Below are positions 34,213 to 42,147 of a stretch of 44,885 nt of DNA, one piece after another. Position 1 is the first letter of the stretch; the number at the start of each line of letters is the position of its first letter. Both the position numbers and the translations under genes were made by a program. The DNA is from Veillonella sp. (lineage in GTDB: Bacteria > Bacillota > Negativicutes > Veillonellales > Veillonellaceae): the NCBI RefSeq assembly GCF_015058545.1, contig NZ_SVCB01000051.1, forward strand, positions 1 to 44,885, in the 5' to 3' direction. The notes under the pieces were generated by a model. The model was not told where the DNA came from. It did not search any database and saw only the letters and a list, made by a program, of their open reading frames with translations.

Positions 34213-35242
34213 ACTTTGCCTCCATATAATCCATTGCATATTCTCCGATAGTCACATCTTCAGCGACTGTCCCCCCACTAATACCTAAGCCACCTATGAG
34301 CTTACCGTTTTGCGTCAGCGGAAATCCGCCGCCAAATGTAACTAAAGGCCTGGATACCATGGATTCAATCTGATATAAATCAGCCCCGGGCTGAATGATT
34401 TCTTTCAAAGCTTGGGTCTTACATTTTAGAGCCACTGCCGTATAGGCTTTGCCGGCCGAAATTTCGGTACTTACGAGCAACGCATCAGCCATGCGATAGG
34501 CAAGAACCGGATTACCGTGTACATCCACTACAGTAATAACAACCGGTACGCCCATAGCTTCGCTTTTAGCCGTTGCCCCTTCAAGTAAGCACATGGCCAT
34601 ACGACGCAGTCGTTCTTCTTCATTTATGGGCTTGGTTCCAACCTCGGTATGGCTCTTAGCCGGTGAAGCCGCTTCTACTGCCCCATCCAATTTAGCCATA
34701 ACCTTTGAGGAAACTTCGTCCACATAGAACATGAAGTCTTCCATACGCGCCAGCGTATAGATGCAGTCGGATAACCGGTTTACAAACGCTAACGCTGTCG
34801 GTCTAACCGGTTCGCCCTGCCGCAAGCCGTTGAGTTTTCGTTCCGCCCGTCTGCAAACGGTACGGGCCACATGAAGCTCAGCAGCTGCTAAATTGTTGCC
34901 CTGATATATAAAACTTGTGAGCGGCGGCAATAATTGCGTATAGCGGTCGATGATTGATTCCAGCTCTTTAATATCCGCTTCACTGATAAGCGTGCTGTAC
35001 TGTGTTAATTTAGCTTGATCCATCGTCGCTACTTCCGCACAAAGTCTAAATAACAGGCCTTGTAAATTATGTAAAATCTGTTTTGTTTCCGGATACCGCA
35101 CCAATTTTTCACACACACTTAAGTGCGCATTCAACTCATCAAGGGTGCCATAGGTGTTGACCCGTTCCGAGTTTTTGGCAACGCGAGTACCGTCAAACAG
35201 TCCCGTCGTGCCCTTATCGCCCGTTTTCGTGTAAATAGCCAT
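34202..35242 (-). CDS. pduO: ATP:cob(I)alamin adenosyltransferase with C-terminal GlcG domain
   Basis: A 346-residue two-domain protein. Residues 1 to about 185 are a PduO-type adenosyltransferase (MAIYTKTGDKGTTGLFDG, then FVNRLSDCIYTLAR). Residues about 215-346 are a GlcG/HbpS-like heme or cobalamin-binding domain (VPVVITVVDVHGNPVLAYRM, FGGGFPL). It regenerates adenosylcobalamin for the diol dehydratase. An Ala/Ser linker joins the domains, as in Salmonella PduO. The ATG after TAGGAGG is chosen over a frame seven residues longer. Confidence 0.93.
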   Translation of the reverse strand: MAIYTKTGDKGTTGLFDGTRVAKNSERVNTYGTLDELNAHLSVCEKLVRYPETKQILHNLQGLLFRLCAEVATMDQAKLTQYSTLISEADIKELESIIDRYTQLLPPLTSFIYQGNNLAAAELHVARTVCRRAERKLNGLRQGEPVRPTALAFVNRLSDCIYTLARMEDFMFYVDEVSSKVMAKLDGAVEAASPAKSHTEVGTKPINEEERLRRMAMCLLEGATAKSEAMGVPVVITVVDVHGNPVLAYRMADALLVSTEISAGKAYTAVALKCKTQALKEIIQPGADLYQIESMVSRPLVTFGGGFPLTQNGKLIGGLGISGGTVAEDVTIGEYAMDYMEAKYGK

Positions 35243-35252
35243 GGTGGGCCTC

Positions 35253-35525
35253 CTATTTATCAAAACTATCTATAATACCTACGATAGCGCAATCAACAGC
35301 GCTATTGATGTCCTGTCCGTCGCCGAATACGTGGCGAGCAGAAGAACCGCGGGTCAATAATACGTATTCACCAATCCCGGCACTCACAGTGTCCGCCGCC
35401 ACTTCATACGAAGGTAACGGTTCCTGATTGCCGTCAACGTATTGTATAATCATCAACTTCAAGCCCACTAAGGACTCGTGTTTTTGTGTCGATACAATAC
35501 TGCCTATTACTCTACCAGTCTGCAT
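35253..35525 (-). CDS. pduN: BMC pentameric vertex protein (EutN/CcmL family)
   Basis: A 90-residue protein beginning MQTGRVIGSIVSTQKHESLVGLKLM, the hallmark of the pentamer that closes the corners of the shell, with VLLTRGSSARHVFGD in the middle. It overlaps the pduM stop by 14 nt and lies 10 nt before pduO. Confidence 0.94.
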   Translation of the reverse strand: MQTGRVIGSIVSTQKHESLVGLKLMIIQYVDGNQEPLPSYEVAADTVSAGIGEYVLLTRGSSARHVFGDGQDINSAVDCAIVGIIDSFDK

Positions 35526-36003
35526 ATCGTTTCGTCCCTTCTACACATACAAGGTGGCGGTCGCGCAATTCATCAAGCCCGAGAGCGGTAAATCGCTGAC
35601 CACGAAATATTAGTATAACGGACTCTTTGTTGCAGGTACGAATCGCCGACGCACTAATGATGCGCTCTTTGAAACTGTATACCTTGCGGCCTTGTTTATC
35701 TTTAAAAGTAAACGGCCAGGTTAATATCATCGCCGGATTCCATTGTTGGTTAACACACATATCCGTAACCACCGTCATATCACAACCATAAGCGACTGCC
35801 TGGTCGAACCACGTCACTAAAGGACCTTCGATTCGCTCGGTCAGTTCATTTAATTGTGATTGACTTAAGCCGGTAACCTCCACCCGTTGATGATGCAGCA
35901 AGGTACGTTCCTCAAGCTTGCCGTCGTGAGCCAAATCCACCTGTCCTCGGCTTTCCATTCGCGCCTGCAAGCGTTTGAGTACTGCTGCAATAATTTCGTC
36001 CAT
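35512..36003 (-). CDS. pduM: Microcompartment assembly protein PduM
   Basis: A 163-residue PduM-family protein of unknown biochemical function needed for compartment structure. The N-terminal MDEIIAAVLKRLQARMES (1-18) is an amphipathic helix like the encapsulation peptides of the cargo enzymes. I start at the ATG 5 nt after GAGGT; a TTG eleven codons upstream lacks a ribosome site. It lies between eutJ and pduN with tight spacing and overlap, in the canonical order. Confidence 0.8.
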   Translation of the reverse strand: MDEIIAAVLKRLQARMESRGQVDLAHDGKLEERTLLHHQRVEVTGLSQSQLNELTERIEGPLVTWFDQAVAYGCDMTVVTDMCVNQQWNPAMILTWPFTFKDKQGRKVYSFKERIISASAIRTCNKESVILIFRGQRFTALGLDELRDRHLVCVEGTKRYADW

Positions 36004-36092
36004 AACTACCTCATTCCCTGTAAAATTGCCTTTCAACGTTGTATTTATAACTCGCTCTTGTTCAGTACCTTAGCCATAAATCCACATTTGAG

Positions 36093-36935
36093 TTATACAC
36101 TGCCAAGGGCAATTCCTAAAGGGGTTACAAATTCCGGATATAGAGGCTTTATAACCTCCCGTCCGATGACTTTCTCAAAGGTATCGGCAAAATCGGTAAA
36201 ATTAGTGGCACCGCCTACGACATATACCGGACCATTCTTGCGATAGGCCCCGTCCGTCAAGGCTTTATTGGTTATGGTGGCCATTTTTTCGACTACCGGG
36301 CGAATTACCGGATACACTTCCCGTTCTCTTGAATGATCTCGCTTGAGAAGTTCCGCATCAGCTTGGGAAATTCCATAGTTACCGCTCAGCACAAGCGTCA
36401 TATGAGAACCGCCGGTCGGTTCATCGGCGGTGTAACTCACTTTGCGCCGTTTAATCACGGTAATTCCCGTCGTGCCGCCGCCCACATCGACTACAGCACC
36501 ATTGACCATATCAAGTACCAAGGCAGCTGCCGTTGGTTCATCATATATGGCGGTTACTTCGAAATCAGCGCCTTCAAGAACATGGCTTACCACGTCTTTA
36601 TTTTTGCCCAAAGTGCCGGGCGGTACGGCCGCTGCTGCCTTCGTTAAGGAGCATCCCAGTTCCGCTTCGGCTTTTGCTTTTAAACGCCGAGTTATAGTAA
36701 CTGCCCCCACATAATCTACCACTAAGCCGTCTCTTACGGCCTGCGCGTATTCAAAAGCACCGTATACCGGTTGACCGCCCACATCAACTACGGCAAGGAC
36801 GATGGACGATGTGCCAAGATCGACGCCGACCCGTAAGGTATCAGCTTCCTTTTCTGAAATTGTGCGTGTCGCCCCTTCCTCAACGCATTGATTAAAAGCG
36901 GCCAATAGTTGATTTACTTCTTCAATACTGCGCAT
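36093..36935 (-). CDS. eutJ: EutJ-like Hsp70/actin-fold chaperone
   Basis: A 280-residue ATPase-fold protein. Phosphate 1 motif VGVDLGTSSIVLAVVD (about 37-52), AIYDEPTAAALV, phosphate 2 motif VVDVGGGTTGITV and the adenosine motif VVGGATNF are all present, as in EutJ and DnaK-like proteins, but no peptide-binding domain follows. EutJ belongs to ethanolamine operons in enterics; pdu operons of Lactobacillus type also carry it between pduL and pduM, as here. A role in cargo assembly or folding is inferred. AGGAGG is 5 nt before the ATG. Confidence 0.88.
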   Translation of the reverse strand: MRSIEEVNQLLAAFNQCVEEGATRTISEKEADTLRVGVDLGTSSIVLAVVDVGGQPVYGAFEYAQAVRDGLVVDYVGAVTITRRLKAKAEAELGCSLTKAAAAVPPGTLGKNKDVVSHVLEGADFEVTAIYDEPTAAALVLDMVNGAVVDVGGGTTGITVIKRRKVSYTADEPTGGSHMTLVLSGNYGISQADAELLKRDHSREREVYPVIRPVVEKMATITNKALTDGAYRKNGPVYVVGGATNFTDFADTFEKVIGREVIKPLYPEFVTPLGIALGSV

Positions 36936-36944
36936 ACTTGCCTC

Positions 36945-37568
36945 CTACCGTACTATTTTCGCCACCGTATGAGCATCCACTTGTGCCGCATTCGCCTCGT
37001 CCGTATCTAAATGCATTTCCGTCACATAATCAGGGGAAACGCGAATGATAACATCTTCGAAAACAGTCGTTCGTTCCGGTGTCACAACGCGTACCTTTAC
37101 GGTATCGCCATTCTTTACGCCCAACTTTGGCGCATCATCGGCATTCACATGAATGTGACGCTTGGCGATGATACAACAAGGGATTGTAATTTGAGCGAAT
37201 TCCGTTTTTAAGGTAATCGGCACCGCTTTATCAAGCTGACCGGACAACACAATCGGTGGTTTTACGCCCAGCATACGAGCATCGGTTTGTGAAATTTCCA
37301 CTTGCGATGCTTTGCGAAGCGGCCCCAATAAACGAACTTTACCAATTTCATTCTTCGGCCCCACTATGGTTACCACTTGTTCCGCGGCAAATTCACCGGG
37401 CTGCTTCAATTCCTTCTTGGACTGTAAGGTCACATGAGGGAATAACCGGTCATAGTCGGCCTGACTGAGATGAAGGTGACGATTGGAAATCCCGATTGGG
37501 ATTTCCGGCGTCTGCACATCTTGGATAATCTGGCGAATCAGCTCTTTTAAAGCATCTTTATCCATCAT
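36945..37568 (-). CDS. pduL: Phosphate propanoyltransferase
   Basis: A 207-residue PduL-type phosphotransacylase converting propionyl-CoA to propionyl-phosphate and recycling CoA. Zinc-binding histidines appear at His31/His33 (SNRHLHLS), His138/His140 (AKRHIHVN) and His186 (EMHLD). Residues 1-18 (MMDKDALKELIRQIIQDV) form a predicted encapsulation helix. Two adjacent ATG codons are possible starts, differing by one residue. It ends 9 nt before eutJ. Confidence 0.94.
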   Translation of the reverse strand: MMDKDALKELIRQIIQDVQTPEIPIGISNRHLHLSQADYDRLFPHVTLQSKKELKQPGEFAAEQVVTIVGPKNEIGKVRLLGPLRKASQVEISQTDARMLGVKPPIVLSGQLDKAVPITLKTEFAQITIPCCIIAKRHIHVNADDAPKLGVKNGDTVKVRVVTPERTTVFEDVIIRVSPDYVTEMHLDTDEANAAQVDAHTVAKIVR

Positions 37569-37641
37569 AGGTTATCCTTTGCTAATTAGTTAATCTGTAA
37601 TCAGTCTTACTAATTCAAGTCGTTGATAAAAAGCAACGGTC

Positions 37642-37911
37642 TTATTTAACCAAGATGCTTTCTACATCGCTATGAGGGCGTGGAATTACATGAGTGGATA
37701 CAACTTCGCCCACTTTAGCAGCTGCTGCGCAACCTGCGTCTACAGCGGCTTTAACAGCGCCTACATCACCGCGAACCATTACAGTTACCAAACCGGAACC
37801 GATTTTTTCATAACCGGTCAATGTTACGTTAGCTGCTTTTACCATAGCATCGGCTGCTTCGATAGCGCCTACTAAACCTTTTGTTTCTACCATGCCTAAT
37901 GCATTATTCAT
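37642..37911 (-). CDS. pduJ: BMC-domain hexameric shell protein PduJ (PduA/J type)
   Basis: An 89-residue canonical BMC shell protein: NALGMVETKGLVGAIEAADAMVKAANVTL, then KIGSGLVTVMVRGDVGAVKAAVDAG and HVIPRPHSDVE. It is nearly identical over its visible part to the pduA product at the window edge. The ATG at 37911 follows AGGAGG; a longer frame is rejected. It probably forms the flat facets of the shell. Confidence 0.93.
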   Translation of the reverse strand: MNNALGMVETKGLVGAIEAADAMVKAANVTLTGYEKIGSGLVTVMVRGDVGAVKAAVDAGCAAAAKVGEVVSTHVIPRPHSDVESILVK

Positions 37912-37983
37912 TATAAATCCTCCTTTAATGGATCCTTCATATCTGTAAATCTTGTGCTTCAACCAAAGGGCTTACCTTTTGGG

Positions 37984-38703
37984 TTATGCTTTTGGTTTCG
38001 TCGTTGTTTTAGCTCGACTCGGCCGTTTCTTCGGCGTTGGTGTAACCACCTTCATCAAGGCTTCTTTCGCTGTATCAACGGAAGATTCCGCCTTGGTGAT
38101 TGCAGTTGGATTTGTTTTAGACGCCTCAGTTTTGGCAGTTTCAACCGGTTTAACCGGTTCGGCCGTTTTAGCCGGCGCTTTTACCGCCGCCGTAGTCGCT
38201 GCTTTTGCCGGTTCCGTTTTAGCGGTTTCAGCCGGCTTAGCTGCTTCACTCGCTTTAGCCGGTGTACTCTTCACCGGTTTAGCCGTAGAAGCTGTTGTTT
38301 TAGCCTCCGCTTTGGCAGGTGCCGCTACTTTAGTAGCCGCTACCGGTTTAGCTTCGGTTTTTTCAGCGGGAGCCGGTGTTTCTTCCTTCACAACGTCCGT
38401 TGCCTTAGGGTTCAATACCGGTTTACCGCCACCGCTTAATAGCATTGCATCAATGCCCTCAGCCGGTCTTGGAATTACTTTATGCGCAATGTAATGACGT
38501 TCGTGTTTAGCTTGGGCTACCCCAGCCTGTACAGCTGCCTGAACAGCGCCTACATCACCGGTTACTTTAACGGTCATCCAACCGCCGCCACGTGCTTTTT
38601 CCACGTTCAAAATCGTTACATTAGCTGCTTTCACCATCACGTCAGCCGCTTTAATGGCCGCTGCCAATCCGGCTACTTCCAAGAGTCCTAATGCTTCTTT
38701 CAA
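37984..38703 (-). CDS. pduK: BMC shell protein PduK with a long Lys/Ala/Pro/Thr-rich tail
   Basis: A 239-residue protein. Residues 1-88 are one BMC domain (EALGLLEVAGLAAAIKAADVMVKAANV, HKVIPRPAEGID). Residues 89-239 form a low-complexity tail of Lys, Ala, Pro, Thr and Glu with repeated AKP, AKT and AKA words. It ends in a short helix VDTAKEALMKVV and a basic KKRPSRAKTTTKPKA. The tail contains no Cys and no aromatic residue, so a tail iron-sulfur site is not possible here. The start is TTG, 7 nt after GGAGG, overlapping the pduH stop as TTGA. The reading frame is open throughout, with no sign of a frameshift. Confidence 0.88.
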   Translation of the reverse strand: MKEALGLLEVAGLAAAIKAADVMVKAANVTILNVEKARGGGWMTVKVTGDVGAVQAAVQAGVAQAKHERHYIAHKVIPRPAEGIDAMLLSGGGKPVLNPKATDVVKEETPAPAEKTEAKPVAATKVAAPAKAEAKTTASTAKPVKSTPAKASEAAKPAETAKTEPAKAATTAAVKAPAKTAEPVKPVETAKTEASKTNPTAITKAESSVDTAKEALMKVVTPTPKKRPSRAKTTTKPKA

Positions 38704-39077
38704 AATGCCACCTCCAATCCGGGGTCGGTTTTAAAAGGATTGCCTTTTACCAGGCGAGCTGCATTGGCCCCTAACGCTCGCATAGTTTGTTTTGCTTGTT
38801 TATAATTACGCAAACGATATATGAATTGATGAGGCGGTAAGTTTTTATAACTTAACACCAAGGTATCAGCACTGCAGCCTACTCCTACGGATAAGGCCGA
38901 TGCATGAGAGGCTTCATCAGCCATAAGCAATATATCATCGCTTGCGGCACGTGCCTCTAAGCTATACGGGATACCTTCTTCTTCTATGCCGAACAAGAGG
39001 TCCTGAATAGTTTCCACTGATACATTGGGGTGGTGATAAATCATAATGGTCGGTTTAGGTGCAATGATAACCTCCAT
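38700..39077 (-). CDS. pduH: Diol dehydratase reactivase small subunit
   Basis: A 125-residue small subunit of the chaperone-like factor that exchanges damaged cobalamin in diol dehydratase. Family features: PTIMIYHHPNVSVETIQDLLFGIEEEGIPYSLE, SALSVGVGCSADTLVLSYKNLP and a C-terminal RALGANAARLVKGNPF. It starts 3 nt after pduG and ends inside the pduK start. Confidence 0.92.
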   Translation of the reverse strand: MEVIIAPKPTIMIYHHPNVSVETIQDLLFGIEEEGIPYSLEARAASDDILLMADEASHASALSVGVGCSADTLVLSYKNLPPHQFIYRLRNYKQAKQTMRALGANAARLVKGNPFKTDPGLEVAF

Positions 39078-39080
39078 AAT

Positions 39081-40907
39081 TTATCCCCTCCGCTCTTTGG
39101 CATACGATAGAATCAAGCCGGTTGCCACCGCATTACGTGCCCCTTCGGTGCCGCGCACATTGCCGCGCCCGGCTACCAAATTATAGTGAGACAACGCATC
39201 CGTTACGAGCTGCGGTACTTCAAAGTCCAAAGCCGAACCGCCTACAATAACTACGAAAGGAATATCACGCACATTGTGCGTTGGGCTTACAGCCCGTAAG
39301 GCTCGCAGGGAATTGGTTACAAAAACACGTTCCTTCGCAGTTTGACGAACAATCTTGATTTTTTCCATTGATTGGTCCCCTTCGATAGGAACGAGTCCTT
39401 CGTCGGTTACAATTACCGTCTTGGCGAATAAATCGGCCGGTAACGGCTCTTTGAAAAACTGTACATTGCCGTCTTCGTGGCGGATATGATACACGCTGAT
39501 TACTTTGGCTAATGGGAATTTCTTAATGCTTTCAGCTAAATGGATATCTTCCAGTCCCAATTCAGAGTTAATCAACATCGTTACCATATTGCCGGCTCCG
39601 GCTAAGTGAATAGCCGTAACCCGTCCGTCAGGTGACATAATCGAAGCATCGGTAGAGCCTGCCCCGAGATCCAGAATCGCCAACGGCGTTTCCGTACCCG
39701 GTGTAGTCAAAGCCCCGAGAATGGCCGATTCAGCTTCCTGACCGCCGATTTCTACAGGGATTTTAAGCTCCCGTTCTACTTCTTTGGCGATAATTTCCAT
39801 CTGTAAGTGATCCGATTTAACCATGGAGGCAATGCCTACGGCCTGTTCCATAGAGAACTCGCCGGCAAGACCGCCTTTCACATTAATCGGCACCGATGTA
39901 TCTACTGCCAGTAAATCTTCAATAAAAACATCATTTGGTGATTTATTGGTTAAGTCCGCCATAGTCTGACGAACTCGTTCCAACATGCCGCCCACATTCG
40001 TGCCCGCTTCACCGCATACATTGTCGATGTGAGACACTTGGCCAAGGGTAGCCATAATCTGTTCGGCACCTGCTGAAATATCGATGGATACGGTACGTCC
40101 GTCGCCGGATGCCACAATGGACCCGGCAGGGATTACACGTTCTTTTACATCCCCGGCAGGGGTTTTAATAACCACCGCCGAACGATTGCCGATAAGCGCT
40201 CTGGCGATAGGTACTATGTTCTTGGTCTCATCCGCTGTCAAGTTGAAAACTGTAGCAATACCGTAAGGATTAGACAATTGGGAAATTACTTTACCCGGTT
40301 CTACTACTTCCACTGCAGCCAACATACCAAGCGGTACTTTATCGACATAGGCTACTTCATCAATAATCGGAATCGGCTGTTGCAAACGGTTGGCTACCAG
40401 CACGCCGTCATCGGCCTGCAAGATAGCTCCTTTGATGCGATAGCCTTTTGTTACATACGCATTAATCAATTCGGCTACAAGCTGAAAATCTATTTCTTTC
40501 GGTACGACTACGATATAGTCATCCGACATAGGTTTATCCAGCAATTGTAGGATATGAGCCGTATAGCCCACACCGATACCAAGACCGCCCGGAGTTTTCG
40601 GATTATGCCCAATCATGGTTGATTCGGTAATAATCGTTTCTGTAATCGTCTCCATCGCCACGTCGCCAATAACCGGGGTAGCTTCATTGATACGGATTAA
40701 ATCGATGTCCTTAAGGGACAGGCCCGTTTTGGCAACCAGTTGACGAAGCGATTCAAAGAGTCCTTGAATATTATCCTTAGTTCCTTTGATCCCGGTCGTA
40801 TTGGCAATCGCCGATCCGAGAAAACGAACTTCACCGGACTCGTGGATTTCCGCTAACGCTGATTCTGTTGTGGAATTACCTATATCAATACCAACGACTC
40901 GCTTCAT
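39081..40907 (-). CDS. pduG: Diol dehydratase reactivase large subunit
   Basis: A 608-residue ATPase of the DdrA/PduG family. The actin-like fold starts MKRVVGIDIGNSTTESALAEI and later shows AILDLGAGSTDASIM and IVGGSALDFEVPQLV. With PduH it releases inactivated cobalamin from PduCDE in an ATP-dependent way. The ATG at 40907 is 8 nt after AGGAG; a TTG two codons earlier is rejected. Full family length. Confidence 0.95.
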   Translation of the reverse strand: MKRVVGIDIGNSTTESALAEIHESGEVRFLGSAIANTTGIKGTKDNIQGLFESLRQLVAKTGLSLKDIDLIRINEATPVIGDVAMETITETIITESTMIGHNPKTPGGLGIGVGYTAHILQLLDKPMSDDYIVVVPKEIDFQLVAELINAYVTKGYRIKGAILQADDGVLVANRLQQPIPIIDEVAYVDKVPLGMLAAVEVVEPGKVISQLSNPYGIATVFNLTADETKNIVPIARALIGNRSAVVIKTPAGDVKERVIPAGSIVASGDGRTVSIDISAGAEQIMATLGQVSHIDNVCGEAGTNVGGMLERVRQTMADLTNKSPNDVFIEDLLAVDTSVPINVKGGLAGEFSMEQAVGIASMVKSDHLQMEIIAKEVERELKIPVEIGGQEAESAILGALTTPGTETPLAILDLGAGSTDASIMSPDGRVTAIHLAGAGNMVTMLINSELGLEDIHLAESIKKFPLAKVISVYHIRHEDGNVQFFKEPLPADLFAKTVIVTDEGLVPIEGDQSMEKIKIVRQTAKERVFVTNSLRALRAVSPTHNVRDIPFVVIVGGSALDFEVPQLVTDALSHYNLVAGRGNVRGTEGARNAVATGLILSYAKERRG

Positions 40908-40925
40908 ACACAAAACTCCTAACTC

Positions 40926-41441
40926 TTAGTTATCACCTTTCAATTTCTTACGTTTTTCATAGTTTTCAGCCGCTTCACGAACGAATTCAGCACAAATTAC
41001 AGCACCGTATTCTTTTTCAAGTTCATCAGCCATAGCCAACAATTCCTGTTTGGAGGAACGGTATGGACGAAGGGCATTGTACATTTCCAATAAGCGTTTA
41101 TCGCCTACTTTAGTCATTTCAGCAGCGCGGGAGAAGTTGTATTCAATCTGATCGCGACCGCCGGCTTTAGCGATTTGACCTTGTGCTTTTAAGATTTCAG
41201 GGCTGATACGCATATCATCCATAGAAACCTGACCGGCCATAACGGCATCCAAGGTAATATCATCTAAGGAACGATTGCCTACTTTGATCCATTCAGGATG
41301 TTTTTTAGCAATTGGGTAATCCGCTACTGTAGCAACGCGTTCAGTTGTGCTTGTCTGAGCTACGGCACTTACCGGAGAAGGGGTTCCCTTTTGCATATCT
41401 TCTAAAATTTTGCGAATCATCGCTTCCATATCTTGACTCAT
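40926..41441 (-). CDS. pduE: Propanediol dehydratase small subunit
   Basis: A 171-residue gamma subunit. Family blocks DYPIAKKHPEWIKVGNRSLDDITLDAVMAG and RRAAE-like NFSRAAEMTKVGDKRLLEMYNALRPYRSSKQELL are present. The first 18 residues (SQDMEAMIRKILEDMQ) form an amphipathic helix joined by a Ser/Thr/Val linker, resembling an encapsulation peptide. Confidence 0.95.
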   Translation of the reverse strand: MSQDMEAMIRKILEDMQKGTPSPVSAVAQTSTTERVATVADYPIAKKHPEWIKVGNRSLDDITLDAVMAGQVSMDDMRISPEILKAQGQIAKAGGRDQIEYNFSRAAEMTKVGDKRLLEMYNALRPYRSSKQELLAMADELEKEYGAVICAEFVREAAENYEKRKKLKGDN

Positions 41442-41451
41442 AAAGGCCTCC

Positions 41452-42135
41452 TTATAGGCTTACGCGGCATTCATCAGCCGGTTTACCTTTAACCACTCGT
41501 TTTGTTTCCTTAATGTGTAAAAGGGCTGACAACGCTTGATATTTAGGGCGTGCCATTTGATCGTTAAGCGTAGCTACCGGATTAGGGGATTCGCCCTTAG
41601 CGTATTTAGCTGCGTTTTTACCGATGGCGCGGTATACTTCTTCCGTAAGCAATGGTGCTTGTGGGAATAATTCCAAGTTGGATAACGGTTGTAAATCACG
41701 TTGGTGAATTACGGTAGTACCTTTGGATTGAATACCGATGCAAACGCCGGAACCGGATAAGCGGTCGCCTTCAACAGCTACGGCTGCTACGTCGGACGAA
41801 CGATATACACGAACTACACGAGCTTTTAAGCCTTCTTCTTCAATACCGGCAACGAGTTGACGGATTACATTGCGATGTGGTACGCCTACGATAGTCGTGC
41901 GTTGGCTGCGACCAAATGCAGGACCTACAGCAATAACCACTTCATCAGGTGATGTATGGGCTTCAGCCGGGCCACCGGTCTGAATCCAAGTATCATCTAC
42001 GTCCTCATCTTTAGGACGAGCCGGAGCCGCCGTTTCGGAGGAACCGGCAAAAGTAACAGGCTTGCTGGCGCTACCCATTTCTTTAAGCACTTCCATAATC
42101 AGTGCGCGTAAAACTTGCTCATTAACTTCAGCCAT
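41452..42135 (-). CDS. pduD: Propanediol dehydratase medium subunit
   Basis: A 227-residue beta subunit. Residues 1-20 (AEVNEQVLRALIMEVLKEMG) match the known PduD encapsulation helix. A linker rich in Ala/Pro/Asp leads to the core EVVIAVGPAFGRSQRTTIVGVPHRNVIRQLVAGIEEEGLKARVVRVYRSSDVAA. It binds the cobalamin lower face together with PduC. AGGAGG precedes the ATG, and pduE begins 10 nt after its stop. Confidence 0.95.
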   Translation of the reverse strand: MAEVNEQVLRALIMEVLKEMGSASKPVTFAGSSETAAPARPKDEDVDDTWIQTGGPAEAHTSPDEVVIAVGPAFGRSQRTTIVGVPHRNVIRQLVAGIEEEGLKARVVRVYRSSDVAAVAVEGDRLSGSGVCIGIQSKGTTVIHQRDLQPLSNLELFPQAPLLTEEVYRAIGKNAAKYAKGESPNPVATLNDQMARPKYQALSALLHIKETKRVVKGKPADECRVSL

Positions 42136-42147
42136 ATTGATGCCTCC

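Noticed and set aside
37952..38494. Long open frames on the plus strand opposite pduK (Val/Ala- and Arg/Phe-rich)
   Set aside because: They mirror the low-complexity Lys/Ala/Pro tail codons of pduK; no ribosome site and implausible composition.
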